This document shows positions 51,987 to 60,643 of a stretch of 64,000 nt of DNA, piece after piece. The translations under genes were made by a program, and so were the position numbers. Origin of the DNA: Actinocorallia herbida. Its GTDB lineage: Bacteria > Actinomycetota > Actinomycetes > Streptosporangiales > Streptosporangiaceae. The first letter of the stretch is position 1. The number at the start of each line of letters is the position of its first letter. The stretch covers positions 7,316,001 to 7,380,000 of the forward strand of contig NZ_RJKE01000001.1 of the NCBI RefSeq assembly GCF_003751225.1, given 5' to 3'. The notes under the pieces were generated by a model. That model saw only the letters and a program-made list of their open reading frames with translations, made no database searches and was not told the origin of the DNA.

Positions 51987-52826
51987 ATGCTGGCTCATGA
52001 GCGCATGGGGGCGGGCGAGCCGCTCGTCCTGCTGCACGGGATCACGCATCGGCGACAGGCGTGGCTGCCCGTCGCGGACCATCTCGCCGAGCACCGGGAG
52101 ATCTTCCTGGTGGACCTGCCGGGGCACGGGGAGTCGCCGGGGCTGCGGGCGGGGACCGAGCCGCCCGGAGACCGGATGGTGGCCGATCTGCTCGACCTGT
52201 TCGACCACCTGGGGCTGGACCGGCCGCATGTCGCGGGGAACTCCCTGGGCGGGCGGCTCGCCCTCGAACTCGCGGCGCGGGGCGCGGCGCGGAGCGTGAC
52301 CGCCCTGTCGCCCGCGGGGTTCTGGCGGACCGGCGCGGAGTTCCGGTACACGGTGGCGCTGTTCCGGACCGTCATGGCGCTCGCCGGGGTGCTCGACCCC
52401 TACGCGGCGCCGCTGCTGCGCACCCGGGCCGGGCGGGCCGCGCTGTTCTTCTGGATCAACAGCCACCCCACGTGGGCGGCGCCCGAGGCGGCCCTGGGCG
52501 ACTTCCGCGGGTTGCTGCGGGCCCGTCCCGAGGTGGGGGAGTTCTTCGCCGAGAACGCGCCGTTCAACGCCGAGGTGCCGCCCGAGGTGCCCGTCACCAT
52601 CGCGTGGGCGACCCGGGACATCGTGCTGCCCGTCCACCAGGCGAAGACCGCCCGCGCGCTCCTGCCGCACGCCGAGCACGTGCTGCTGCCCGGCTGCGGC
52701 CATGTGCCGATGGGCGACGACCCCTACCGCGTCGCCATGACGATCCTGCGCGGAAGCCACTCGCAATTCTCCCGAATGCCGGACACTTCACCCCCCGGCA
52801 CAGTAAATGTCGGACATGTCCGATGA
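51987..52826 (+). CDS. Alpha/beta hydrolase
   Basis: 279 residues from ATG 51987 with GGAAGG upstream. Catalytic features: LLHGITHRRQAW (oxyanion-hole region), nucleophile AGNSLGGRLALEL, and a C-terminal CGHVPMGDDP histidine. Members hydrolyse esters, lactones or epoxides. The end overlaps the start region of the next methyltransferase gene by 20 bp. No pathway partner identified. Confidence 0.88.
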   Translation: MLAHERMGAGEPLVLLHGITHRRQAWLPVADHLAEHREIFLVDLPGHGESPGLRAGTEPPGDRMVADLLDLFDHLGLDRPHVAGNSLGGRLALELAARGAARSVTALSPAGFWRTGAEFRYTVALFRTVMALAGVLDPYAAPLLRTRAGRAALFFWINSHPTWAAPEAALGDFRGLLRARPEVGEFFAENAPFNAEVPPEVPVTIAWATRDIVLPVHQAKTARALLPHAEHVLLPGCGHVPMGDDPYRVAMTILRGSHSQFSRMPDTSPPGTVNVGHVR

Positions 52827-53637
52827 CAGCACGACGGACCGGGACGCCGGCCGCGAAGAGATAGACACCACGCTGGCGCATTCGGCCCGGATGTACGACT
52901 ACTACCTGGGCGGCAAGGACAACTACCAGGCCGACCGGGACGCCGCCGAGAAGATGATCGAGGCGACGCGCGGCGGCGTCAGGTTCGGCGCCCGCCAGAA
53001 CCGCGCCTTCCTCCTCCGGGCCGTCCGGTACCTCGCCGCGCAGGGCGTCACCCAGTTCCTCGACATCGGCACGGGCATTCCCACCTCGCCGAACACCCAC
53101 GACGCCGCGCGCGAGGTGGTCAAGGACCCGCACGTGGTCTATGTCGACAACGACCCGATCGTGTTCGTGCACTCCAGCGCGCTCCTCGGCGCGGAAGGCA
53201 GGACCGCCGCCCTGCGCGCCGACCTCCGCGAGCCCGCGACGGTCCTGGAGCACCCGCGGACCCGTGACCTCATCGACTTCGGCAAGCCCGTCGGCGTCCT
53301 GTTCATCGCGGTGCTCCAGTTCCTGGAGGACGCCGACGACCCGTGGGCGCACGTCGCGACCTATCTGGACGCCGTCCCGTCGGGCAGCCACCTCGCGCTC
53401 ACCCACTTCACCCATGACTTCAACCCCGTAGGCGCGGCCCAAGGCGGCAAGGCCTACGACAAGGCCTCGGCCCGGATGTCCGCGCGCGGCCGCGCCGAGG
53501 TAGGGCGGTTCTTCACCGGCCTCGACCTCGTCGACCCCGGCGTCGTCCAGGCCTCCCGCTGGCGCCCCGACGGACCCGTCGCCGACGTCCCCGGCGGCCA
53601 CCCGTGGATGTGGGCGGCCGTGGGCCGCAAGCCCTAG
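52807..53637 (+). CDS. SAM-dependent methyltransferase (actinobacterial DUF574 type)
   Basis: 276 residues from ATG 52807; other ATGs at 52816 and 52822 are possible. Sequence typical of the large actinobacterial family: HSARMYDYYLGGKDNYQADR, RQNRAFLLRAVRYLA, FLDIGTGIPTSPNTHD (SAM-binding motif), VVYVDNDPIV and the late HPWMWAAVGRKP. Function of the family is unknown; many copies occur per genome. Convergent with the YidB-like gene. Confidence 0.92.
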   Translation: MSDMSDDSTTDRDAGREEIDTTLAHSARMYDYYLGGKDNYQADRDAAEKMIEATRGGVRFGARQNRAFLLRAVRYLAAQGVTQFLDIGTGIPTSPNTHDAAREVVKDPHVVYVDNDPIVFVHSSALLGAEGRTAALRADLREPATVLEHPRTRDLIDFGKPVGVLFIAVLQFLEDADDPWAHVATYLDAVPSGSHLALTHFTHDFNPVGAAQGGKAYDKASARMSARGRAEVGRFFTGLDLVDPGVVQASRWRPDGPVADVPGGHPWMWAAVGRKP

Positions 53638-53687
53638 CGCACGGCGGCGGCCGCGGCGTTCGGGCACGCACGACTCGCGCGTACGCG

Positions 53688-53715
53688 GAGGGCCGCCCCC
53701 TCGAGGACGGCCCTC
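53688..53715. terminator. Hairpin between convergent methyltransferase and YidB-like genes
   Basis: GAGGGCCG and CGGCCCTC pair over 8 bp around a 12-nt loop, between the two stop codons. Confidence 0.45.
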
Positions 53716-53726
53716 GGCGGCGCGGG

Positions 53727-54116
53727 TCAGGGTGCCGCGGTGCCGGGGTCGACGGAGCCGGCCGGGGTCGCCTTGTCGACGAGACCGGGCAGCACGTTGG
53801 CCAGGTCGTCGGCGGCCTTCTCGGGAGCCACGCCCGCGGCCTGGGCCGCCTGCCGGACGGCGTCCGGGCCGAGCGCCTGCTCCACGTCACGTCCGGTGAC
53901 GGGCTCGTTGGCGCCGGTGCCGACCCAGGAGTCGACCTGCTTCGACAGGCCGCCTCCGGCGAGCTGCCCGAGGAGGTCCTGGAGGCCGCCGCCCCCGGCC
54001 TTGCCCCCGGCCTGCGCCCCGGCCTGGCCGGAGCCGCCGATACCGCTCAGCACCGACTTCACCATCTGCTGGACCTGCGGGTCCTGGGCGAGCTTCATCA
54101 ATTGCGACAGATCCAT
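53727..54116 (-). CDS. YidB/DUF937-like protein
   Basis: 129 residues from ATG 54116, with GGGAGG upstream. A Gly/Gln-rich stretch (GIGGSGQAGAQAGGKAGGGG) follows an N-terminal helix, then LLGQLAGGGLSKQVDSWVGTG, VTGRDVEQALGPDAVRQAA and PGLVDKATPAG, typical of DUF937/YidB. These are small cytoplasmic proteins of unknown function, perhaps linked to cell shape or stress. Confidence 0.85.
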   Translation of the reverse strand: MDLSQLMKLAQDPQVQQMVKSVLSGIGGSGQAGAQAGGKAGGGGLQDLLGQLAGGGLSKQVDSWVGTGANEPVTGRDVEQALGPDAVRQAAQAAGVAPEKAADDLANVLPGLVDKATPAGSVDPGTAAP

Positions 54117-54559
54117 GGAATTCCTCCCTAGACGTACTTTCACGCTAGAGAGCGATCTCTCGGGCACCACCCAATCCCGCCCCAAGGAACACCCAAGGGA
54201 CCGGCCGATCACCCGGCCTCCCGCGCCCCGGGAATCCCCCGGCGAGCGCGAGGGCCCGGCCCGCAAAGCGCGCACGAGCAGCGCCCACTTGTCCCCACCA
54301 GCCAGGAGGAACCCCGGCAATGCGGGCCTCCATAGATGCCGGCCTCGCTATATGGACGCGACCATATCCCACCATATGAACAGCTCCTTAAGAGGACGGG
54401 CATCCCTCGGGAACACTCCGACCCTGACAGGAGTCGGAATCCTCCTGACGAGATCCGTCCCCCATGCCGGGGCCCGCCGCCCCCGCGGCAGGCCCCAGGC
54501 GCCCTCCCCAGGCACCCTCCCCCAGGGGCGGTCGCACAGAAGCCGTGACGAGAGCCGCA
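54117..54559. other. 443-bp non-coding stretch
   Basis: No convincing gene. It contains an AT-rich patch around 54345-54380 with three short CATAT/ATATG elements, which could be promoter material for the truncated gene at 54560, but no defined motif. Confidence 0.35.
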
Positions 54560-54721
54560 ATGACTTCCAACCGCCTTCCCGCATTGTCCCGACGCGACCT
54601 CCTGCGCCTCGGACCGTCGGGCGCAGCCGTCCTCGGCGCCGCCCCGCTGCTGTCCGCGTGCGCGGACGACACCTCCCCCGGCGCCGGCGCCACCGCGGCC
54701 ACGGCGCCGACCGCACGGTGA
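54560..54721 (+). pseudogene. Truncated Tat lipoprotein (N-terminus of a binding protein)
   Basis: 53 codons from ATG 54560: LSRRDLLRLGPSG is a twin-arginine signal, PLLSACADD a lipobox, followed by only about 15 residues before the TGA at 54719-54721. Binding proteins with such signals are 300 residues or longer, so the rest has been lost. The stop overlaps the start of the next fragment as GTGA, the trace of a deletion that joined two genes. Confidence 0.6.
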
Positions 54722-55368
54722 TCAGAATGGAGGGACTCCGCTCGCCCGCCGCCCAGGGCTCCCTCGTCCTCACCCCGCCGCTCAGCCCCGAGGACGAGAC
54801 GCTGCGCACCGCCGGATGGCGCTGGCTCGCCGCCACCGCCGACGGCGCCGACGTCCTCGTGCTGCTGCACGGCGCGGAGCCCGACCGGGCGACCGCCCGC
54901 CGCTTCGCAGCGATGAGCCCGCAGGCCGAGCGGACCGGGTTCAGCGCCGCGTTCACCGGCCTCGACCGGCTCCCCGAGGCACTGAAGGAGGCCCGGATGG
55001 CCGCCTCCGTCGCGCCCGCGGGCCGCGGCATCGCCTACTACGACGACTTCGGCTCCTTCGGCAACGTCGCCGCGGCCCTGTCGCCGAAACAGCTCACCGA
55101 GTACGTCACCACGACCCTCGGCGCGCTTCGCGCCTACGACCTGAAGCGCGGATCGAGCCTCCTGGAGACGCTGCGCCGGTTCGTCGCCAACAGCGGCCAG
55201 GTCGCCGAGACGGCCGCGGAACTGTCCATCCACGTCAACACGCTGCACCAGCGCATCCAGCGGATCGAGCAGGTCACCGGACTCGACCTGCGGTCCTACC
55301 GGGACATCGCCCGGATCACCCTGGCCCTGGACATGCTGCAGATCACCGGGGACCCGCCCTTCGGCTGA
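54718..55368 (+). pseudogene. C-terminal half of a PucR/CdaR-family regulator
   Basis: 216 codons from GTG 54718. It begins in the middle of the CdaR GGDEF-like region (LRTAGWRWLAATADGADVLVLLHG) and ends with the complete PucR HTH: LLETLRRFVANSGQVAETA, ELSIHVNTLHQRIQRI and the usual LRSYRDIARITLALDML end. The N-terminal sensory half is missing, and there is no ribosome site at the GTG. The fragment may still be translated by coupling to the truncated lipoprotein, but is most likely a deletion remnant. Confidence 0.65.
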
Positions 55369-55420
55369 CACCCGCAGCCCGACCCGCACCTTCTCTCCTC
55401 CCGAGCCGGAGTCCTCCCGC

Positions 55421-56677
55421 ATGACCTCGCCGCCCTCGCCTTCCGCGCCGCCCGCCGCCCCGCCCGCCGGGGACCGGCCCCGCCTCGCCCTGATCCTCGC
55501 CCTCGGCTCGCTGTCCGCGCTCGGGCCCCTGTCGATGGACCTCTACCTGCCGGGCTTCCCGCAGATCGCCGAGCGGCTCGACACGTCGGGCGGCCTGGTC
55601 CAGCTCACCCTGACCACCTGCCTCATCGGGCTCGCCGCGGGCCAGCTCGTCGCCGGGCCGCTCAGCGACGCCTTCGGGCGCAAGCGGCCCCTGGTGATCG
55701 GGATGACCGCCTATCTGCTGGCGACGCTCGCGTGCGCGCTGGCCCCGAGCGTCGAGGCGCTCATCGGGGCACGGCTGGTGCAGGGCCTCGCAGGGGCCGC
55801 GGGACTGGTGATCGCCCGCGCGATCGTGCGCGACATGTTCCAGGGCCTGGCCGCCGCCCGGTTCTTCAGCACGCTGATGCTGGTCTCGGCGCTGGCGCCG
55901 GTCATCGCGCCCGTGCTCGGCGGGGTCATCCTCGAGTTCACCGTGTGGCGCGGCGTGTTCGTGGTGCTCGCGGCCTTCGGCGCGGTCATGCTCGCCGGAT
56001 GCGTCCTGGTCATCCCCGAGACGCTGCCGCGCGACCGGAGGGTCACCGGCGGCCTCGGCGCGAGCCTGCACGCGGGCTGGGCACTGCTGCGCCGGCCCGC
56101 CTTCACCGGCTACATGCTGACCGGCGCCCTCGGCTTCGCCGCGGTCTTCTGCTACATCGGCGGGTCCTCCCTCGTCCTCCAGGACGCCTACGGCGTCTCG
56201 CCCACCACGTTCAGCCTTCTGTTCGGGCTCAACGCCATCGGCCTCGCCGTCGCGGGCCAGATCAACGGCAAGCTCCTGCTCGGCCGTTTCCGCGCGCACA
56301 CCGTCCTCGGCGGCGGCCTCACGGCGCTGACCCTCAGCGCCGCCGGGCTGATCGCCGCCTCACAGACCGGGGCGCCCCTCCCCTGGGTGGCCGCCCTCCT
56401 GTTCTGCTGCACCTCCTCGATGGGCCTCATCCTGCCCACCACCACGACCCTCGCCCTGGACCGGGCCGGAACCGCCGCGGGCACCGCCTCGGCCTTCCTC
56501 GGCGCCGCCCAGTTCGGCACCGCCGGCGTCTCCCCCGTCCTCACCGGCCTCGGCGACACCTCCTCCGCCCTCCCCATGTCCCTCGCGATGCTCGCCCTCT
56601 CCCTCTTGGCCCACCTGGCCTTCCTCTCCTTCCTCCGCCCCTGGCGCCGGCTCCCCGACCCCCTCCTCGCCCGCTGA
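55421..56677 (+). CDS. MFS exporter, Bcr/CflA-like
   Basis: 418 residues. Twelve membrane helices. Family motifs: LGPLSMDLYLPGFPQIAERL near the first loop, LSDAFGRKRPLVIG (loop 2-3) and RLVQGLAGAAGLVIARAIVRDMF. Proteins of this group export bicyclomycin, sulfonamides or amino acid derivatives. The GGAG site is 9-10 nt before ATG 55421. Convergent with the SDR gene. Confidence 0.92.
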   Translation: MTSPPSPSAPPAAPPAGDRPRLALILALGSLSALGPLSMDLYLPGFPQIAERLDTSGGLVQLTLTTCLIGLAAGQLVAGPLSDAFGRKRPLVIGMTAYLLATLACALAPSVEALIGARLVQGLAGAAGLVIARAIVRDMFQGLAAARFFSTLMLVSALAPVIAPVLGGVILEFTVWRGVFVVLAAFGAVMLAGCVLVIPETLPRDRRVTGGLGASLHAGWALLRRPAFTGYMLTGALGFAAVFCYIGGSSLVLQDAYGVSPTTFSLLFGLNAIGLAVAGQINGKLLLGRFRAHTVLGGGLTALTLSAAGLIAASQTGAPLPWVAALLFCCTSSMGLILPTTTTLALDRAGTAAGTASAFLGAAQFGTAGVSPVLTGLGDTSSALPMSLAMLALSLLAHLAFLSFLRPWRRLPDPLLAR

Positions 56678-56685
56678 CCCCGGGA

Positions 56686-57450
56686 TCAGTGGGTGCTGAG
56701 GCCGCCGTCGACGAAGAGGGTCTGGCCGGTGATGTAGGAGGCGGAGGGGGAGGCGAGGAAGACCGCGGCGCCCGCGAAGTCCTCGGGCACGCCGTTGCGC
56801 CCGACGGAGGTGCCCGCGGCGAGTTCGGCGAGCCCCTCCTCGGTGACATGGGTGGTCAGCGGAGTCCGGACGAAGCCCGGCACCAGCGTGTTCGCGGTGA
56901 CTCCCCGCGCCGACCACGCCTCGGCCTGGGAACGGCTCAGCGCCGTGACCCCGGCCTTCGACACCCCGTAGCCGCCGCTGTTGAGGAACGCCCGGAACGC
57001 CTGCTGCGACCCCACGTTGAGGATCCGCCCCCAGCCGCGTCCCGCCATCGCGGGCCCGAACCGCTGCCCCAGCAGAAACGGCGCGGTGAGGTTCACCGCC
57101 ATCGTGAGATCCCACTCGGCCTCGGTGAGCTCGTCCATGTGCGGCCGCGGATTCACCCCCGCCGAGTTCACCAGCACATCCACCTCCCCGAACACCCCCA
57201 CCGCGCGCTCAGCCGCCTCCTGCACGGCCCCCCGCTCCCCCAGGTCCGCGCTCACCCACCCGGCCCGGCACCCGTACCGCTCCAGCTCCGCGACCGTCTC
57301 CCGCAGCCCCTCCTCCTTCCGCGCCACCACCACCACATCCGCCCCGGCCCGGCCCAACGCCACGGCGATCCCCCGCCCGATCCCCGAGCTCCCCCCGGTG
57401 ACCAGCGCGACCTTCCCCTCAAGCCCGAACAGCTCCCGCAGATACCCCAT
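56686..57450 (-). CDS. Short-chain dehydrogenase/reductase
   Basis: 254 residues from ATG 57450, with AGGGGA upstream. Classical SDR: VALVTGGSSGIGRGIA (TGxxxGxG), NSAGVNPRPH (NAG-type), active-site Ser in NVGSQQAF, Tyr-Lys in GGYGVSKAG, and the C-terminal PEDFAGAAVFLASPSASYITG. It reduces or oxidises a carbonyl/alcohol with NAD(P)(H). Convergent with the exporter, so no operon partner. Confidence 0.92.
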   Translation of the reverse strand: MGYLRELFGLEGKVALVTGGSSGIGRGIAVALGRAGADVVVVARKEEGLRETVAELERYGCRAGWVSADLGERGAVQEAAERAVGVFGEVDVLVNSAGVNPRPHMDELTEAEWDLTMAVNLTAPFLLGQRFGPAMAGRGWGRILNVGSQQAFRAFLNSGGYGVSKAGVTALSRSQAEAWSARGVTANTLVPGFVRTPLTTHVTEEGLAELAAGTSVGRNGVPEDFAGAAVFLASPSASYITGQTLFVDGGLSTH

Positions 57451-57650
57451 CCCGATTCCCCTCTCTAGACCACCAACCCCCCAATCCTCCCCCCTTCCCC
57501 ACCCCCGCCCGCCCGCCACACCCGAGCACCCGCCCCCACCCACCGACCTACCGCCCCCACCCATCACCCCACCCCGACACCACCGCGCCACCCAGCATCC
57601 CCGCCCCGCCCCGCCCCACCACCACCGCACCCGACCCGGCACGCGCCACT

Positions 57651-57773
57651 TACCACCACGCACCACCACGTACCACCACGTACCGCCGTACACCACCGCA
57701 CACGCCGCACACCGCCACGCACCGCAGCACACCGCCACGCACGCCGCACACCGCCGCACACCGCCGCACACCG
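57651..57773. repeat. Degenerate decamer repeat, C-rich on the plus strand
   Basis: About twelve consecutive 10-bp units, beginning TACCACCACG CACCACCACG and drifting to CACACCGCCG. It is part of a 530-bp gene-free stretch (57451-57979) with low-complexity C-rich sequence from 57470 onward. The 10-bp period approaches one helical turn. The minus-strand translation is a Cys/Gly/Trp-rich run without domain resemblance, so I read it as non-coding. Confidence 0.7.
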
Positions 57774-57944
57774 ACCCGGCACCTACACCGACACCTCCCG
57801 GGGCGGGAGGGAGTCAGGGGCGGGAGGGAGCAAGGAAGGCCGGGAGCAAGGAAGGGCGGAATCCGGCGCGGCACTCGAGGCCGCATCAGGGAGGTCAATC
57901 CACCCGTTTGCCATGCGCTCGGGGTCCGTTCGGGCGTCCTAAGT

Positions 57945-57960
57945 TTGACAGCAGGCTGTC
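57945..57960 (+). promoter_or_regulatory. Promoter and dyad of the DJ-1/MarR operon
   Basis: TTGACA at 57945-57950 is a perfect -35 hexamer, with CAGGAT 17 bp later as a possible -10. Overlapping the -35 is GACAGC-AG-GCTGTC (57947-57960), a 6-2-6 dyad, the expected form of a MarR operator. Consistent with autorepression by the MarR gene. Confidence 0.65.
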
Positions 57961-57979
57961 GTTTCGACAGGATGCTGAC

Positions 57980-58609
57980 ATGAAGAACTCGGTGCGGGAC
58001 GTGTGGGTCGCGGTGTACGACGGATGGGCGGACTGGGAGGCGGGGCACGCGATCGCGCACCTCGCCAAGGCGGAGTGGCAGCGGGAGCCCGGGCGGTACC
58101 GGGTCCGGACGGTCGGGGCGACGGCGGGGCCGGTCACCACGGCGGGCGGGATCCGGATCGTGCCCGACGCGGTGCTCGGAGAAGTCGGCCCGGAGGGTTC
58201 CGCGCTGCTGATCCTGCCCGGTGCCGACGGGTGGGACGAGCCGGGCACGCTCGACCCCTTCGCCGACCTCGCCCGGCGCTTCCTGGACACGGGAGTTCCG
58301 GTCGCGGCGATCTGCGGAGCCACCGCCGGCCTGGCCCGCGCGGGACTGCTCGACGACCGCGCGCACACGAGCGCCGTCGCCGAATACCTCGCCGCCACGG
58401 GCTACGAGGGCGGCGCGCACTACGTCGAGGCCGACGCGGTCACCGGCGGGAACGTCATCACCGCGGGCCCGACCGAGCCCGTCGCGTTCGCCCGCGAGAT
58501 CTTCGCGCGACTCGGCCTCTACGAACCCGCGGTGCTCGACGCCTGGTTCCGCCTCTTCGCCCACTCCGACGCGTCCGCTTACCCCGTCCTCATGGCGGCG
58601 GCCGGATGA
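57980..58609 (+). CDS. DJ-1/PfpI-family protein
   Basis: 209 residues from ATG 57980. Class I glutamine amidotransferase-like fold with VWVAVYDGWADWEAGHA, LLILPGADGWDEPG and the nucleophile elbow AAICGATAGLARAGLL; the cysteine is in place. Later EYLAATGYEGGAHY and ITAGPTEPVAFAREIFARLG match the type-1 glutamine-amidotransferase-like YdeA/PfpI group. Such proteins act in glyoxal or thiol stress defence or as chaperones. Coupled by ATGA to the MarR gene. Confidence 0.9.
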   Translation: MKNSVRDVWVAVYDGWADWEAGHAIAHLAKAEWQREPGRYRVRTVGATAGPVTTAGGIRIVPDAVLGEVGPEGSALLILPGADGWDEPGTLDPFADLARRFLDTGVPVAAICGATAGLARAGLLDDRAHTSAVAEYLAATGYEGGAHYVEADAVTGGNVITAGPTEPVAFAREIFARLGLYEPAVLDAWFRLFAHSDASAYPVLMAAAG

Positions 58610-59058
58610 ACGAGCAGGAGTTCCTCTCGGCCACGGCCCTGACCGTGTTCCGCCTGAACGGGCTGTTCCTCGAGGCGTCCGAACGGCTCGCCTCCCCCGT
58701 CGGCCTCACCGCGGCCCGCTGGCAGGTTCTCGGCGCCGTCGTCTCCTCCCCCCTGACCGTCTCCGACATCGCCCGCGCCATGGGCATCACCCGGCAGAGC
58801 GTCCAACGCGTCGCCGCGCTCCTCGTCGAGGACGGCCTCGCCGAATACCTGCCCAATCCCTCCCACAAACGCGCCCACCTCCTCCGCCCCACCGACCGCG
58901 GCCACGCCGCCCTCCGCCGCATCGACCCCGACCACGCAGCCCTGGCCCACGCGCTCACCACCGCCCTGGGCCCCGACCACCCCTCGGTCCTCACCTCCCT
59001 CCAACGCCTCGCCACCGCCATGGCCGCTCTCCACCCCGCCGCCCCTCCCGCCCCCTGA
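58606..59058 (+). CDS. MarR-family transcriptional regulator
   Basis: 150 residues. The winged HTH is typical: LTAARWQVLGAVVSSPLTVS, DIARAMGITRQSVQRVAALL and the wing NPSHKRAHLLRPTDRGHA. It overlaps the DJ-1 gene by ATGA, and the dyad at 57947-57960 probably is its operator, giving a feedback-controlled two-gene operon. Confidence 0.93.
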   Translation: MNEQEFLSATALTVFRLNGLFLEASERLASPVGLTAARWQVLGAVVSSPLTVSDIARAMGITRQSVQRVAALLVEDGLAEYLPNPSHKRAHLLRPTDRGHAALRRIDPDHAALAHALTTALGPDHPSVLTSLQRLATAMAALHPAAPPAP

Positions 59059-59989
59059 ACCTCGTAACCCGACCGGCCCACCCCACGACCTCCCGCACCC
59101 ATCCACCCACGCCCACGTCATACCCGCCCCAGCAACCCGCCCCAGCAACCCGCCCGAGCAATCGGGCCCGTCCAGCGCCGTAAAGCCACCACCTCACCCA
59201 CTACCTCGCCGCGCCTCCGCACAGCAGCCCGGCCCACGGCGACCGGGCCCGTCCGCGGCCCCGCAAGCCGCGCGCCACCATCTCGCCCACCGAACCGCCG
59301 CCCTTCTTCTCAGCAGCCCTCCCGGCCAGAAACGGCCCACGGCCGCCTTCCCGCTCATCGCGCTCGGCCCCTCCCCCGGGCCGACATATCCGATACCGCG
59401 CCCCAGAGCCGGGGCGGCGTTCCCCGTTCGGGTCGTGGCCCGGAGGCCGGGCCCGTACGGGCTGCGGCCAGCCGCGCCACAGGGGGCAGGGCGGCCCCCA
59501 CCCACTCCGCCCGACCGCACCGAACCCTCTTCATCATGGAATTCTCTTGAGAGAGATCGGCCGATAAGTCGACATTCACTGGGTGATGCCGCAGAAGTGC
59601 GAACATGGCCGTTTCCCGGAACGCCGTAGCCCGTGCCTCCAGGCCGATGACCCCCGCTCTCCGCGCATGGTCCGGGTCACCGAGAAGGGCGACGCGTTCC
59701 CTCTCGTAGCCGACTGTGTCGGCCTCGTCGACCACCAGGCGCGCGATCTCCGCCGCGGCAACGAGATCCGCACCCCGCGCAAGACGACCCAGAGCTCAGC
59801 CCGCTTCACTCCGAAGCGCACCCCCTGCCAATGGTGCTTCCCCTCCTGACCGCGCAGACCGCCTGGGCCGGGGTCGTGGGCACCTCCCCGGTTCGGGCGG
59901 CATGGTGGTGGGTGGGCGGTGCGGGGGAAGTGTCGGTGGGGGGCGGCAGGATGGCCGGGATGATCCCGGTACGACGAACGGAGACCGCG
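59059..59989. other. 931-bp sparse region with a possible gene remnant
   Basis: The plus strand up to 59300 is C-rich with no gene. On the minus strand, about 59520-59800, one frame reads LGRLARGADLVAAAEIARLVVDEADT, GYERERVALLGDPDHARRA, LEARATAFRETAMFALLRHHPV, a helical, gene-like stretch of about 85 codons whose ends are not conserved and whose start is unclear. It may be a decayed small gene. I see nothing else here. Confidence 0.35.
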
Positions 59990-60331
59990 GTGCCTCTCGC
60001 GAACGAGCGGATTCTCGCGCATGAGTTCCTGCCCGAGCTGTACGAGGACGACTACTTCCCCGACCCGCTCGTCGACAAGGGGAAGGCGATCCTGCTGCGG
60101 CTGTGCGAGCGGATCGAGCGGGAGCGGCCCGGGGACCTCGCCGCGCTCTATGTCCTCACCCACGCCGCGACCGAGGAGTTCAACGCGCTCGACCACGAGC
60201 TCCAGGCGGCGGACAGCGAGATCGAGACGATGGCGCGTGAGGAGATCAGCGAGGACGTCGCGTTCATCGCCACCGCCTACGGCTTTCCGGACGCCGATCG
60301 AGAAGAGCTCATCGCACCCCGCGACTGGTGA
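59990..60331 (+). CDS. DUF5713 family protein
   Basis: 113 residues from GTG 59990, preceded by GGAG at 6 nt spacing; ATG 59951 or 59960 would add 10-13 unconserved residues. It follows the family pattern throughout: EFLPELYEDDYFPDPLVDKG, LTHAATEEFNALDHEL, SEIETMAREEISEDVAFIA and AYGFPDADREELIAPRDW. Small acidic cytoplasmic protein of unknown function. Confidence 0.8.
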   Translation: MPLANERILAHEFLPELYEDDYFPDPLVDKGKAILLRLCERIERERPGDLAALYVLTHAATEEFNALDHELQAADSEIETMAREEISEDVAFIATAYGFPDADREELIAPRDW

Positions 60332-60579
60332 CGCGCGCTCCCCCACCGCACCCCGCGGGGCGTCCCCGGCAGAACCCGGCGCGCGGTCGTCCGCAGAGCC
60401 CCGCGGATCATCCCCTGCGAAGCCCTTCGCGCACTTCCCCACGAAACCCGGCGCACGCTTCCCCGCGGAATCCCGGGGGAGATGGCGGGGCGACCAGACC
60501 TGGTCCGCGGAGGCCCGTCGGCTCGCCCGGCTCGGGTCACGGGCGAGGTCGCGGACCGGGGCGGGAGCCGGTCGGATCC

Positions 60580-60635
60580 GCGCGGGGTGGTGCAGCGCGG
60601 GGTGGTGCAGCGCGGGGTGGTGCAGCGCGGGGTGT
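60580..60635. repeat. 15-bp tandem repeat
   Basis: Unit GCGCGGGGTGGTGCA repeated exactly three times and part of a fourth (60580-60635), just before the VOC-gene stop. The whole gap 60332-60643 has no gene and is made of low-complexity GC-rich sequence, including imperfect CGGCGCAC-type repeats near 60370-60470. Confidence 0.75.
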
Positions 60636-60643
60636 GGGGCTCT

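Noticed and set aside
57651-57773. Possible CRISPR array
   Set aside because: Units are contiguous 10-mers without unique spacers and there are no cas genes.
57564-57782. Cys/Gly/Trp-rich minus-strand reading over the decamer repeat
   Set aside because: It only translates the repeat; no start context or domain, so not called as a gene.
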